A DNA stretch of 64,000 nt from Oopsacas minuta (Eukaryota > Porifera > Hexactinellida > Lyssacinosida > Leucopsacidae): the NCBI GenBank assembly GCA_024704765.1, contig JAKMXF010000308.1, forward strand, positions 124,001 to 188,000, read 5' to 3'. The position numbers and the translations under genes were made by a program. Each line of letters starts with the position of its first letter. Within the stretch, counting starts at the first letter, position 1. The notes beneath the pieces are model-generated. The model was not told the origin of the DNA, ran no database searches, and was given only the letters and a program-made list of their open reading frames with translations. Shown piece by piece: positions 11,534 through 25,469 of the stretch.

Positions 11534-13198
11534 ATGACAACAAAGAGTGCAAAATTAGCTGTTAGCATTACAGTAATTTCTACAATAATTTTAATAATAT
11601 TAAGATTATCATTTCGATCAGATTTCAAATTTGAGTCTTCAGAAAAACAATTTTCTTTATCTACAAGCAAGAATGAGAATAGTCTTTACGATCTTACAAG
11701 GGAAGACAGCCTATTAGTGTTCTTACACATACAAAAGACAGGCGGTACAGTATTTGGAATACACCTGCTTAAAGATATAGAGGGGTTCTCTTGTCCTTGC
11801 GCGCTTAGAAGCGGAAAGAAACGAAGACATTGTGAATGTTATCATCCAGGTAGGATATTTTAGTAATGATTAGGAAAAATAGGTAAATACATAGCATAAT
11901 TTACTCAACTTAACTATTTAGGTAATCACCAATTATGGTACTTTTCCCGCTACACACGAGGATGGATCTGTGGAGTACATCCCGACTACACAACTCTAAT
12001 ACATTGCTTGCCAAATCTTCTAGAAAGAAAAACAGAGGAGCTTCAACAGAACACACTGACAGGTACTGTCACAGATAAGCCTGACGTCACACCTAATTAC
12101 CTTTATGTTACACTACTGAGAGATCCTATTCACAGATATTTAAGTGAATATAGGTGAGTACAAGTTAACATTAATTAATAAAAGTATATTATGGGAATAA
12201 CATTTAGTATACATTGCAAGAATTATTTGTATTGTAAGTATGGAAATTTTAGCTGTGGAGAAGTGGAGCTAAGGTTTCTTAATTAACTTATTTGATAAGG
12301 AGTTATCAATTATTGAGGTCAAACATCTGATAAATGTATTTTTAGAGCAAAATTCCAACAATAATAATCGAAAAAGGAAATTTAGTTTGACCAATGATAA
12401 ATTAGCAAAATGCGTCAATTAAAGCTGTACAATCAGTTTTAATGGTTTCAGAATGAATGTCTCAAATATTTCCTTTCATTATTAGGATTCTAATCACAGA
12501 AATGATGGATTACATAACTTCAAATAAGATTTCAGATTACCAGCATTATGTCGTTAAAATTATTTAGATTCTGAGATAAGTTCCACTGATGACTAAACTC
12601 ACTAATAGATTTCAAATGCATTGTCTTCTTATTATAGATTATATGAAACTTAAACTAACATTATAAAGATATATCTTTTGTTAGACATACAAAGCTCGGA
12701 GCGAAATGGCCTTTAAGAGAAGCTCAATGTAAACATGGCAAGTTCTATCTGGACGCCAATGTAAAACAACAAAACGCATCGAACTGTTTTCCAGATGGAG
12801 CTGAAGATTGGAAAGGAGTAACTCTAGACGAATTTATGGAATGTGAACTTAACCCAGCAGCCAATAGAATGGCTAAAATGCTAGCGGATTTGACATCAAT
12901 AAAGTGTAATGAAGATTTACTCAAAAACAAAGAAATAGTTGATGAAATGATGCTACAAAGCGCGAAATCTAACCTAGAAAAATTCGCATATTTCGGACTA
13001 ACAGAATTCCAAAGAGAATCACAGGGTCTTTTCGAAAAAACATTCGGAATATCATTTACAAAGGAATTTGAACAACAAGAAACAAATGCGAGTAAAATGA
13101 ATTTAACTTCAAATACAGAAGCAAGATTACAAGAAATAAACTATCTTGATATGGAGTTGTATAGATGGGCAAAAGAATTGTTTCTATCTCGTTTGTGA
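11534..13198 (+). CDS. HS6ST: Heparan-sulfate 6-O-sulfotransferase
   Basis: Three exons (11534-11849, 11922-12153, 12685-13198) encode 353 residues. Introns are 72 and 531 bases, with GT-AG ends that keep frame. Residues 7-25 form a signal anchor, so this is a type II Golgi protein. It transfers sulfate from PAPS to the 6-O position of glucosamine in heparan sulfate. The 5'-phosphosulfate loop is LHIQKTGGT (K68), the predicted catalytic His is H125 in GVHPDYTTL, and the 3'-phosphate site is LLRDPIHRYLSEYR, split by intron 2. Exon 3 holds the family-typical ECELNPAANRMAKMLADL, AYFGLTEFQRESQGLFE and LDMELYRWAKELF. Length is slightly below the vertebrate 400-470. Unlike most genes here, no acceptor-like AG lies close to the ATG. 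Confidence 0.95.
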
Positions 13199-13583
13199 TA
13201 GAAAATTGAATTGAGAGCTGAGCATTACAAATTGTCCTCATTGTAATTATATTTTATTTGTAGATTTTTAATTATTAGTAATGTAGCTATTTGCAATTAT
13301 AAATACAAGCTTTTATATTTTGATTAAAATCAGCAATATTCCTAGGAAGTATACATTGTCCTTAACAATACACTAATTTAAAGGATATTATCCAACAAAC
13401 CCAGATTTCTATATGAGTAAATATTTAACAATCTAGATAGGCCAGGATAAATTCATATAAATTGAACTTAGAGTAAATATTGTTAAATAATTCCTAAGAG
13501 TGAGGGACTCCAAACTGAGTTATAAAATATACGAATTAGAATTAAGAAGATTTAATAAAGCAAGCATAGCTTGATAAGTTATC

Positions 13584-14541
13584 CTATTTGATAAGTTGTA
13601 ATAATTCAAAAATCAATTTTCCAATCCCATCATACACATGATGTAACGGAGCATTGCCCATAAAAGCAGGACACGTTACAATCCTATTAACATGATCTAT
13701 ATGAGTATCTGTAACTTCTTTGTAGAAGTGTATACCTCCCATATCTCTTATAGCTGCCACTGTACCGGCATAAGGCCACTTACCGTCTTCTTCAGATTCT
13801 CCTCCCACAGTTACTTCTACGTTACCTGTAATTAATGGTAAATAGAAATAATAGCTGGGATTTATACATAATTGTTAAATTCTACAAACCTAGTACTTTG
13901 GCTGCAATAACACTGCTAATACAACAGAAAGCAATAGGTTTGTTAGACCTATGAAAATCCTGCACAACTCTCTCAACTGCTGAGTTAACTCTACACTGAA
14001 TACCCTCAGTAGCAAATGTACTCAAGTTCTTAGCAGCTCCGAATCCGCCTGGAATTACCAGACAATCGAAATTATCGGCTGATAGTTTGGATAATGCTTC
14101 AATGTTTCCTCGAGCAATTCGTGCAGATTCAATTAGTACGTTTCTTTCCTCCGACATCTCAGCGCCTACATTAATGTAATTATAATAATTTGAATAGATT
14201 TATAGATTTTATTTATTATACAAATTTTAGTAATTAAATAACGAAAATGAATAACAATCTTAAATCTATGGCTAATTACCCTTTGAATGATCAATCACAT
14301 GCATTTGTTTGACATCAGGAGCAAACATGGATACATCTGTACCATGTCTGCTTAGATGTACAAGACAAGCTGATGCCTCATGTATTTCTGTACCATCATA
14401 TACCCCGGATCCTGATAATACCAGAGCTGCTCTCTTGTCGCGTAGATACGAACTTGTACTTAGGAATTTATTTGTATAGACATGTAAGAGACTACTCTGC
14501 AATGTGAACACTCCCCTCAACTTGTTAATTCTAGCTATCAT
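13584..14541 (-). CDS. GATD3: GATD3/ES1-like class I glutamine amidotransferase-like protein
   Basis: Three exons (14541-14280, 14165-13890, 13825-13584) with GT-AG introns of 114 and 64 bases encode 259 residues. The protein belongs to the ES1/ElbB branch of the DJ-1/PfpI superfamily, mitochondrial in animals. Diagnostic pieces are [37 protein letters not shown] and [16 protein letters not shown]. The exact reaction is uncertain; bacterial ElbB has weak glyoxalase activity. I chose the ATG at 14541 because GTTATTTCAG ends 11 bases upstream as an acceptor. From there the protein starts with a basic, Ser-rich presequence ([12 protein letters not shown]...). An in-frame ATG at 14598 would add 19 hydrophobic residues and destroy that presequence, so I reject it. 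Confidence 0.9.
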
Positions 14542-14963
14542 AATAAGTGTAACTGAAATAACAAAAATAATACAAATATGCATTGTACGTAGGTACATTA
14601 AACCATTTCGTAATAACGAAGTGCTCGGAACACCGGATACATTGAATTATAAGCGAAGTAAATCAATTAATTTCAAGCTATAGGGGTAAAGATCACTCCA
14701 TTTAGGTTTGAAATGTGGTTCGGGTCGGCTTCTGAAAGGTGAACCCAATTCCAACTCTGCTTCGATATAACGGGGAGTTTATTGTAATAGTTTGCATGCA
14801 TGCAGTATGCTAGATCACAAATATTGAAGAAAGTATTATCCAGAACAAGAGCATAAACTTGATACGATTAGTGTAATCAATTCAGAAGGATGGAATTCAT
14901 TCAGAAATTGAATAGGAAATTATTTAACGATTAAAGTTAACATTAATCTCAAACTTTCTCAAA

Positions 14964-17900
14964 ATGAACTGGGTAGGCGGTACATTAAGTAGACTACGTG
15001 GAAGAGACGACAAGAAAATTCAGAGAGAATTCTTCGAGAAGAAAAGATACGAAAAGAATCTAGATAGTATTCCCATAGGAATGCAGTCACCTACGAAGAA
15101 GATAGAGTTGGCGATAAGTCAGGACCTGCTATCTCTACAAACTGTACTACATACTCATAGCGAATCTAACAACAGATTATACAAACAGTTCAAACATCCA
15201 AACATGTTAGATCTGAAACCAAAGTTAGGAATAAAGAGAACTATTTCTTATGATTTTCTACAAGAATCAGTTCTCAATGAGAAGAAACATAGAAATGAAG
15301 GATTCCAGGATTTAGAAACTCCGTCAAATTTCCTGGACATCAAAAAATGGAGAGGAGAATACAAACAGAGCAGAGCATTAGGATTATCAAAAGCGAATTC
15401 TTGCTTGCGTCAGTTCCAAGTGTCAGAACAGAATGTATTCCAAAGGGAGGGAGTAGATTACTGTGAGAAAGAGACTATTTATCCAAATGAGGAACATAAT
15501 TGTGATAGTATTATAGATGAAGTGGTAGCAGTAGAATCAGAGGATAATAATGATGTGAACAGGGAAAACGAAAGTTGTAAGTTATTAATTGTTAAATGAA
15601 GTACTAACAAGTAATAAGGGAGTAATTTTAGTATCAGTGATAATTTATAACTTATGTTAATAACAATCCAACTTTTCAAATATTTATAAATTATATATGC
15701 AAGAAAATATAAATTTAATGGCAGAAGAGTTTGAGTGATTTTTCGATTTATATTTTGTCCCAATTTACGTAGATATACAATGGAACAAGAAAGTGAGTAA
15801 AGAAGAACCGAACAATGCAACAGGTAACTCAAAGTGGTTAGAATTTCTATATGGTAAAAATAATGCTAATAGAGGAGAAATTATAGCTGAGACTACTCAA
15901 ACAGATCAAACAACACATAATTCTATTGTAAAACAGTCTCTTGTCTCTACCAACCCAACTACTAGTATTATACCACAAAGATTCATAAAGGAACACGGTA
16001 GTGAGGATTTGATGGAATTTGAACGTGAGAGCATATTCAGGAGTAAACCTGGTTACTCAGAAGATCCATTCTATCTAACATTATCTTCAAACAGGGACAG
16101 CTTCAAGGGATACAAGAGGCCTCGAATCGATACTTGTTCTAGCGGCTTAGCTGTTCATAAGGTTAACAGCGATCAGTATACAGGGTTCCTAGACGAGAGC
16201 GTATTTGCAACTCCAACAGAAGTGAATATCACAAGGCCTGATGGGAACTTGACAGAAAACCCTCTCCCATATTTTAACAATTCAGGGATGAAAAGCATAA
16301 GAGAATTCATACAAGATAAAACCGCAAAATATGATAAGTATCATGACGCTCTTACAGATGAGGAATTAATGGAAAACAGTGATGAAGACAGTAGTGAAGG
16401 AGAAACTATAGTAAATATTCCTAAAGTTAATTCAGGTAAATCAAGGTTTGTTGTTCCATTCGTTAAGAAGGAACCATCTCCCAAACTAGTGCCTGCACCT
16501 ATTGAAGAGAAACCACAAACTTCAAAATCCTATGACAGATTTCTACAATCTCTGGTTGCACCAAATAATTCGATGGAAAATAAAGCAAATATTAGCTCAA
16601 CAGAAAAAGTACAAAATGTTGATTATAATTCATTGGAAGAAACGAACCATCCTCTACTGCAAAATAACGATAATATTAATTCACTAATGATGCCAATAGC
16701 TGAATGGAAAGCGAAAGAACTAGCAATAGAGATAAACAGTCCAGTTGCTAAAGATTTGGTAGAAGAGCATTGCTATGAGCCAGTGACAGGAGAAGATAAG
16801 GGCATACTGAATGATGGAAGTTATGTATTAGAATGTAATGGTAATGCTGATGAGTATCTTGTAAGGAATAATGATAATAGTGCAGAGAAGACAGTCAGTA
16901 CTCATCTGGAAGCTGACACTAATATGAGTGAAACAAATTCTGATATTCAACTAGTAAGAGATGAGAATAACATAGGACTGGTGTCTAACAGCTCACAACT
17001 ACTTGATAACGAGTCTAATGGTAAGAGAAATGAACCCATAATACTTGAACAATATAATAATTATGGAGAGAAAAAAACAGGAAATAATGTATGTAAAACT
17101 GATACACAAAATATGGATGATTGTGTGAAAATAGAACACAGATTTGTAGAAAATGAAAATGAAATAGAAACAAAATCTATCTCTGAAGAAACGAATCTAG
17201 AAACCAATGCTATCATCAGAGATACTGACAACGATATTCTTGATTCACCAAATGAGATAGCTGCTACAACCAATAATGATTCTACGAATATTATGTCAGA
17301 AATTACAGAGTTACAAGCAGACAGTGATCCAATTATGGAGACTCTTAATCCTGATTTATTATGTAATGAAGACTCTAATAAGAATAATGGTATCACAAGT
17401 TACACTCAAGAAGTAGTGAGTGAGGAAACTAGTCACATAATTGGTAGTGATAGTAACCAAAATCATGGTACCCAGCAGGAGCCTAATCATAAACAAGAGG
17501 TAGGTAGTGGAGGAAATAGTCAAACATTTATTAATGGCGAAAATAATACAAAGAAAGATAGAATTGAACAAGAGCAAGTTAGTGAGGATACAAGTGAAAT
17601 TACAGACAATGAAAATAATACAAATAAGGAAGTAATACAGGATTGTATTCAAGACCCCGTGAGTGAAGAAACTAACAAAATTACTAACTGTGTAGATATC
17701 CAAGAGGTTGGTAGTGAAGAAGTGAAACCAAATGAGAATATTGAGAGTGATAATAGCTCTATTGAGATTGCTGAATTGGATGCAAGTGAAGAGAGCTGCA
17801 TACCTGGGGTTCAAGAAACAATAGTTACTTTTATGGATGTAAGTGTACAGTATTCTCAACAAGATAAGAATGTAGGTCCTATACCGGTAACAGAAGGTAA

Positions 17901-18225
17901 GGATTGTCAGACTTGTCTGGAAAGTATTGAGAAAGAACCTCAACTGGTGGATCATCAAACTCAAACAGAAGAACATATACAAAAGATTAACATCCTGGAT
18001 ATTACAAAAAGTAAAAAAATCCAAACAGAAGAATTGACTCACAACAGCATAGGAAATCAAACAGATATCCTACTAATAGAATTCCCAATAACATCTGATA
18101 ACGAGCAAATAATAAATACAAACGATAAATTAACGCAAGCTGAATATGAAAACTATATTATATACCAGCAACAGATCATCAGAGCTCTACAGGAAGAATC
18201 AAAATTGAAATATCCACTACAGTAG
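14964..18225 (+). CDS. REDIC1: REDIC1 (C12orf40)-like protein, probable meiotic recombination factor
   Basis: Two exons (14964-15576 and 15773-18225) joined by a 196-base GT-AG intron give 1021 residues. The N-terminus MNWVGGTLSRLRGRDDKK, then QREFFEKKRYEKN and SPTKK...SQDLLSLQTV, closely resembles the start of vertebrate REDIC1/C12orf40 as I remember it. That protein supports class I crossover intermediates in meiosis. The remainder is acidic, Asn/Ser/Glu-rich and probably disordered. From about residue 590 it has degenerate repeats of the type VSEETS.I and VSEDTSEIT. A C-terminal region has several QT-E motifs (HQTQTEEH, KIQTEEL, NQTDILL) and a final helix YENYIIYQQQIIRALQEESK. It is longer than the roughly 650-residue vertebrate protein. 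The match rests on the N-terminus only. Confidence 0.65.
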
Positions 18226-19087
18226 CTAACCACTAGAGATGCAAATTTGTTTGTATAAAGCGAATTATCAAACATTACCCAATACATATATAAATAACCA
18301 ATAGCTAGTACAAAATTGTAACTGCAGATACCATGACGTATATTGTGTATACCATACCAAATATAAGAATATTATATCTAACATATGTGATTTGGTATAA
18401 ATTGGCTATTAGTGTGTGACGTTGTAGATGCCTCAGGAGGCGCAGATCATCCATGTAAACCATATATAGCTCCTCTTAGTATAATGACGAATTACACCTG
18501 AAAAGGTTATGGAATAAGGACAAACGAGTTCAAAAAATTCCTAGATCCCAGGGTAACCATAAGGGCTTGCAAAATAATATTTATCAACCCAAGATTGTGA
18601 GGGAGACTACTATGGCTGCAGTAAAAGGCGTAGCCGGGGTCTTTTTACCTGCTCCTTTTTAATTTAAAGAATCATGACGTAAATCATGCACCTCAAAAGG
18701 AGCACACTCCTAACTCCGGAAATGCTCTTTAGAGCGTGTTCATTTAATCTTCTAATAGTCTAATTATAATGTTTATAATGTATAATATAGTTGAATCCGA
18801 TTCGGGATACTAGCTGTTTTGAGCCAACGTGTCCAAATCTCAATCTTCCTTAATGAAGAACGTTAGGACTATCCTGATTAAAATATGTCCCGATTAAGCG
18901 GAGGAGAATGTATATAATAAAAAATAGAGATATATTTGATATTAGAATTTATTGTGATGCTGATTGGGAAAATATTACGTAAGTTATCTCAAATAAAACT
19001 AAATACAAAGTTAAAAACAAATAAAATATACAACAATAAATAATAAATAATTACAATTACACAAGAGATAACAGATGGTAAATCAGA
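18226..19087. other. Intergenic gap between convergent genes
   Basis: This 860-base stretch lies between the 3' ends of the REDIC1-like gene and the RING-NHL gene. I see no gene. A decayed TA-type MITE end (about 18838-18911, gtcccgattaagcgg...) resembles the element at 23437-23508. The rest shows no structure I can name. Confidence 0.5.
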
Positions 19088-22308
<3,221 letters not shown>

Positions 22309-22483
22309 TGTAATTCTCTACCAAATAAATTTAATAATATATTACTTGTGTAAGTTGTAACACTATATAATCAGCAATAAGGTATAATGAATTTATGTGC
22401 AAGATATGTAAGCATAAAGTAATATATTGTATATTCGATAAGAAGTTCTTTAATTATATTAATAATTCACCTTTTTTGCAAAA

Positions 22484-22486
<3 letters not shown>

Positions 22487-22555
<69 letters not shown>
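22487..22555. repeat. (TAA)n microsatellite
   Basis: About 23 uninterrupted taa units, then AT-rich sequence. Confidence 0.97.
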
Positions 22556-22557
<2 letters not shown>

Positions 22558-23436
22558 TTATGAAGGTATTATTAAAGTATAAAGTTGTGAAGTATCATTT
22601 ATTATTGAATATTTATACTAAAGAACTATTATATTGAAAGTTACAACATTTTTGTTGCATCGCTGTTTTCTAATAAAATAGTCTGGCAACTAATGATGAT
22701 AAATCGAATCAATGAACAACTGAAACGGTTAATACAAAATTCATTCTTGATTTACGATTTTGAGAAAATAGATTATATATTGAATTTTCCAAAGAAAAAG
22801 ACTGACTTAAGTATTGGCCAATAACCAGTGGTCAGAGGAGGTGGATTGTAAGTTCAGGATATACATATATTTATTAAGTTTTCAGAATACCGACCAAATT
22901 ACGAGCAAAAATATAGAATCAGCAAATACTATTGTAACAACAATCAAATTGATTATATTCAAGAATCGAACAACAACTAAATGATTTCGTTAGTAGTTGG
23001 AAGTTCAAATGTGTTATAATTTAAGCTAACTGGTGAAGATAATGGGATAGGATATCCAACCAAAGTTGCAACAAATCATCAATTTCTGAGGATAAGTTAT
23101 TGAAATTCCAGAAGTTTAAAGATAGTTTCAATTAATTCATTTATTGCGGGAAAGCAGGGAAGTAACTTATTTTGGGATACCGAGAAGATAGTTAAATCAT
23201 TTTATGAATAAACAATTAACAAAATAATCATAAGGAATTGCATATACACAGAATACTGCATAAACAACAAGGGTACAAAACTATCCACAAATAATTCTAC
23301 ATATTTTCAGTAACTGTGACCTAGTATTCCAAGCTTAGATTTTACCGACATTGAGGTACATTAAAAACGGGTAGGGATCGTGAGAGTTATCTAGAAGGAT
23401 GGATACGTATTAACAATTGTTATATACAAAAAGATA

Positions 23437-23508
23437 GTCAATTCTACTTAATAGGGACAAACCACCTAGACCTGGGATAAATGTGTCCCAATGAAGCGGA
23501 GTCGACTG
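23437..23508. mobile_element. Short TA-flanked MITE
   Basis: The left end gtcaattctacttaataggg and the right end cccaatgaagcggagtcgac are inverted repeats (agtc.a.t.c.ctt.at.gggac). TA flanks both sides. The initial CA at the left end has decayed. A related right end is at about 18911. Confidence 0.6.
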
Positions 23509-23693
23509 TATGAAATACTGAATAGGAAAAGGTAGAATAAGTGTGCATTCATATCAATAATGTAAATCAAACAAATAAAGTACTCAGTATAAGAAGGTAA
23601 TACTATTAGCAGTAACACGAGGTAATAGATCAGTTAAAAACCATTATAACAATTTGTATGTATGTGTTGCTATTGTTACAGTAGTCTAGCTTA

Positions 23694-24302
23694 TCAATCG
23701 AGTTCATCTTTATCTTCTATCTTGAGATCGTTCAGTAGTTCATCCATATCTTGTCCAGTAGGAGAATTCAGGGCCTTTACAATATCCATAAACTTGGATT
23801 GAAATTGTTTAGCGTTCTCAGTAGACTCAAAACGCAAGCATAAAGTTTCAGGATTAGGCTCTCCATCTGAAAAGTCTCCAGCTGTATACCATAACCAAGT
23901 CCTGTCATTTCCTACAATAGGCTTCAGGGCCATATCTTTAGTTATGAAATGGTTAGCGCATAGTTTCAATGTCTTATCGCGCCTCATTACAATCCTAACC
24001 TTCCCAGTATCTTTATCTTCCAGTAGCTTTACTGTACCTACTCCCCTCTCCTTCCAAACTGCAGGCTCATCATCATCATCTAGGGGCATACAGAATCTGT
24101 ACAGCTTGCCTCTTAGCTTGAGTATGTCATTCTCGTTTTCTTCCATAGAATCCATTTTCACTTCTGGGAGAGTTACGATTGGCTCAAATACAGGAGAGGA
24201 GGGAGAGCGTCCTTCTACCTGATCTTTCTTATCTTCTGTTTGAGTTGGAGTTGAGGGAGTTACTTCTTTGGATGAAATGATATTCTTTTCTGAGTCAGAC
24301 AT
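23694..24302 (-). CDS. RANBP1: Ran-binding protein 1
   Basis: An intronless gene of 202 residues, matching the animal length of about 200. RANBP1 binds Ran-GTP and stimulates RanGAP-driven hydrolysis and release from transport receptors in the cytoplasm. The acidic Ser/Thr-rich N-terminus (1-50) precedes one complete RanBD1 domain (about 55-185). Family signatures are LKLRGKLYRF, WKERGVGTVKLL, KVRIVMRRDKTLKLCANH and WLWYTAGDFSDGEP. The tail is acidic. It lies 157 bases downstream of the TMEM65 stop, with the start codon 20 bases after an acceptor-like TTATTAG. This suggests it is a distal gene of a polycistronic unit. Confidence 0.96.
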   Translation of the reverse strand: MSDSEKNIISSKEVTPSTPTQTEDKKDQVEGRSPSSPVFEPIVTLPEVKMDSMEENENDILKLRGKLYRFCMPLDDDDEPAVWKERGVGTVKLLEDKDTGKVRIVMRRDKTLKLCANHFITKDMALKPIVGNDRTWLWYTAGDFSDGEPNPETLCLRFESTENAKQFQSKFMDIVKALNSPTGQDMDELLNDLKIEDKDELD

Positions 24303-24459
24303 GATTGAACGATAATATTAGCTAATAAATAAAATACACTTCAATGCTCTGTAGAGAATCAACATTACTGAATCAGCCTTTATAAGAATTTATAATTCAG
24401 CACGATTGTGTACAATTTTGTAAATTATAGAAATAATCAAAATATAAAGATTAGTAAAT

Positions 24460-25107
24460 TTAATGAATAGTTTCAACATTATTCGATGACTTCGTAAATA
24501 AAAGAGGCGCCATTCCTAACGTACAACCCACTAAAATACCCAATACTCTCCCCCACAACACGGCAAGCTTAGTAGCTCTGAGTTTTGTCTGAGCAACAGT
24601 CAAATTGAGAGCTGGAAGACCCATAGACACGAATAAATTCTCGACTCTGTCTGCAATTCCTACACTACACATGTCTGCTAGGATGTTACCAATAGCTGCA
24701 GCTGTCATTGTTCCAATTCCAAGTGCCATTCGTATAATTAATTTCTCGATATATTGACCAGAAAGTATCATTATTGCGTTATCCAAGAATCCAAAAACTA
24801 TAAAAGGGAGGGCGGCCTGTAATGCTACTCTCCTAAGCTGGGGTCTAGTTGGAGGTTCTGCTAGCTTATCTTGTCTATCTGCAGGCAAGTCAATATGTTT
24901 TCTAAATCTTTTTAATGAATTAATAATATAATCTTGTTCCTTTTTTGTCCAAGAGTTCACGATATCATCAGAATCCCGACTGCTTTTAATCGGTATGTCC
25001 AGAGTAGTAGAAAGAGGGAATTTTGTTTTCTTTGTCCGAACAAACCAAAATAGAATAGAATTAGCTGGCTTGTGTAATGTTTTAGTTCGAGAAAGAATAT
25101 TCAGCAT
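24460..25107 (-). CDS. TMEM65: TMEM65-like mitochondrial inner membrane protein
   Basis: The intronless frame encodes 215 residues. The N-terminus is basic and lacks acidic residues for about 35 residues, consistent with a mitochondrial presequence. The conserved core has three hydrophobic segments: ALPFIVFGFLDNAIMILSG, then MALGIGTMTAAAIGNILADM, and AVLWGRVLGILVGCTLGMAP. The phrase GFLDNAIMILSG followed by GNILADMCSVGIADRVENLF is the TMEM65 signature. The family is linked to mitochondrial ion handling and respiration; Na+/Ca2+ exchange has been proposed in mammals. It starts 362 bases after the HEATR1 stop. The nearest acceptor-like CTAG lies about 37 bases before the ATG. Confidence 0.93.
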   Translation of the reverse strand: MLNILSRTKTLHKPANSILFWFVRTKKTKFPLSTTLDIPIKSSRDSDDIVNSWTKKEQDYIINSLKRFRKHIDLPADRQDKLAEPPTRPQLRRVALQAALPFIVFGFLDNAIMILSGQYIEKLIIRMALGIGTMTAAAIGNILADMCSVGIADRVENLFVSMGLPALNLTVAQTKLRATKLAVLWGRVLGILVGCTLGMAPLLFTKSSNNVETIH

Positions 25108-25469
25108 TTCAAAGAGAATTGATTCAATAGAATAAACTAGAATTATGATTGCTATCCTGCAAATGATTAAATAATATTAAGAAACAAAATTCACAAACAG
25201 GAAATAAATCAGGATTTATAAATCATACATTAGTTTGAATAAAATCTATTACCAAATATGTTAAATATCTTAGCACTTCGGATAATCGAGGATCAACTGA
25301 ATATTAGTCAAATTACAAAATTCAAAAGCATTTCATTGTGCACTAATTAGTTCCTATATTCAGCTATTTCATAAGTGATAAGATTCCAAGTAAACTAATA
25401 AATAAACTGAAGAATTGTAAAATTTTGATATGAATCGATTGAAAGATTGAACTATAAAGAGAATTAAAA

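Larger units (their letters stand above)
22309..23693. other. Intergenic gap upstream of the RING-NHL gene
   Basis: No gene is visible between the RING-NHL start and the RANBP1 stop codon. It contains a (TAA)n microsatellite (about 22487-22555) and a TA-flanked MITE of about 72 bp (23437-23508). It may include promoter sequence for the RING-NHL gene, but I see no defined motif. Confidence 0.5.

Noticed and set aside
14542-14598. Upstream ATG for the GATD3 gene
   Set aside because: An acceptor-like TTTCAG lies between it and the second ATG; starting there would put a hydrophobic stretch before an otherwise good mitochondrial presequence.
17359-18060. 233-codon minus-strand frame
   Set aside because: It is antisense to the acidic, Asn-rich second exon of the REDIC1-like gene; its hydrophobic composition is an artefact of that bias.
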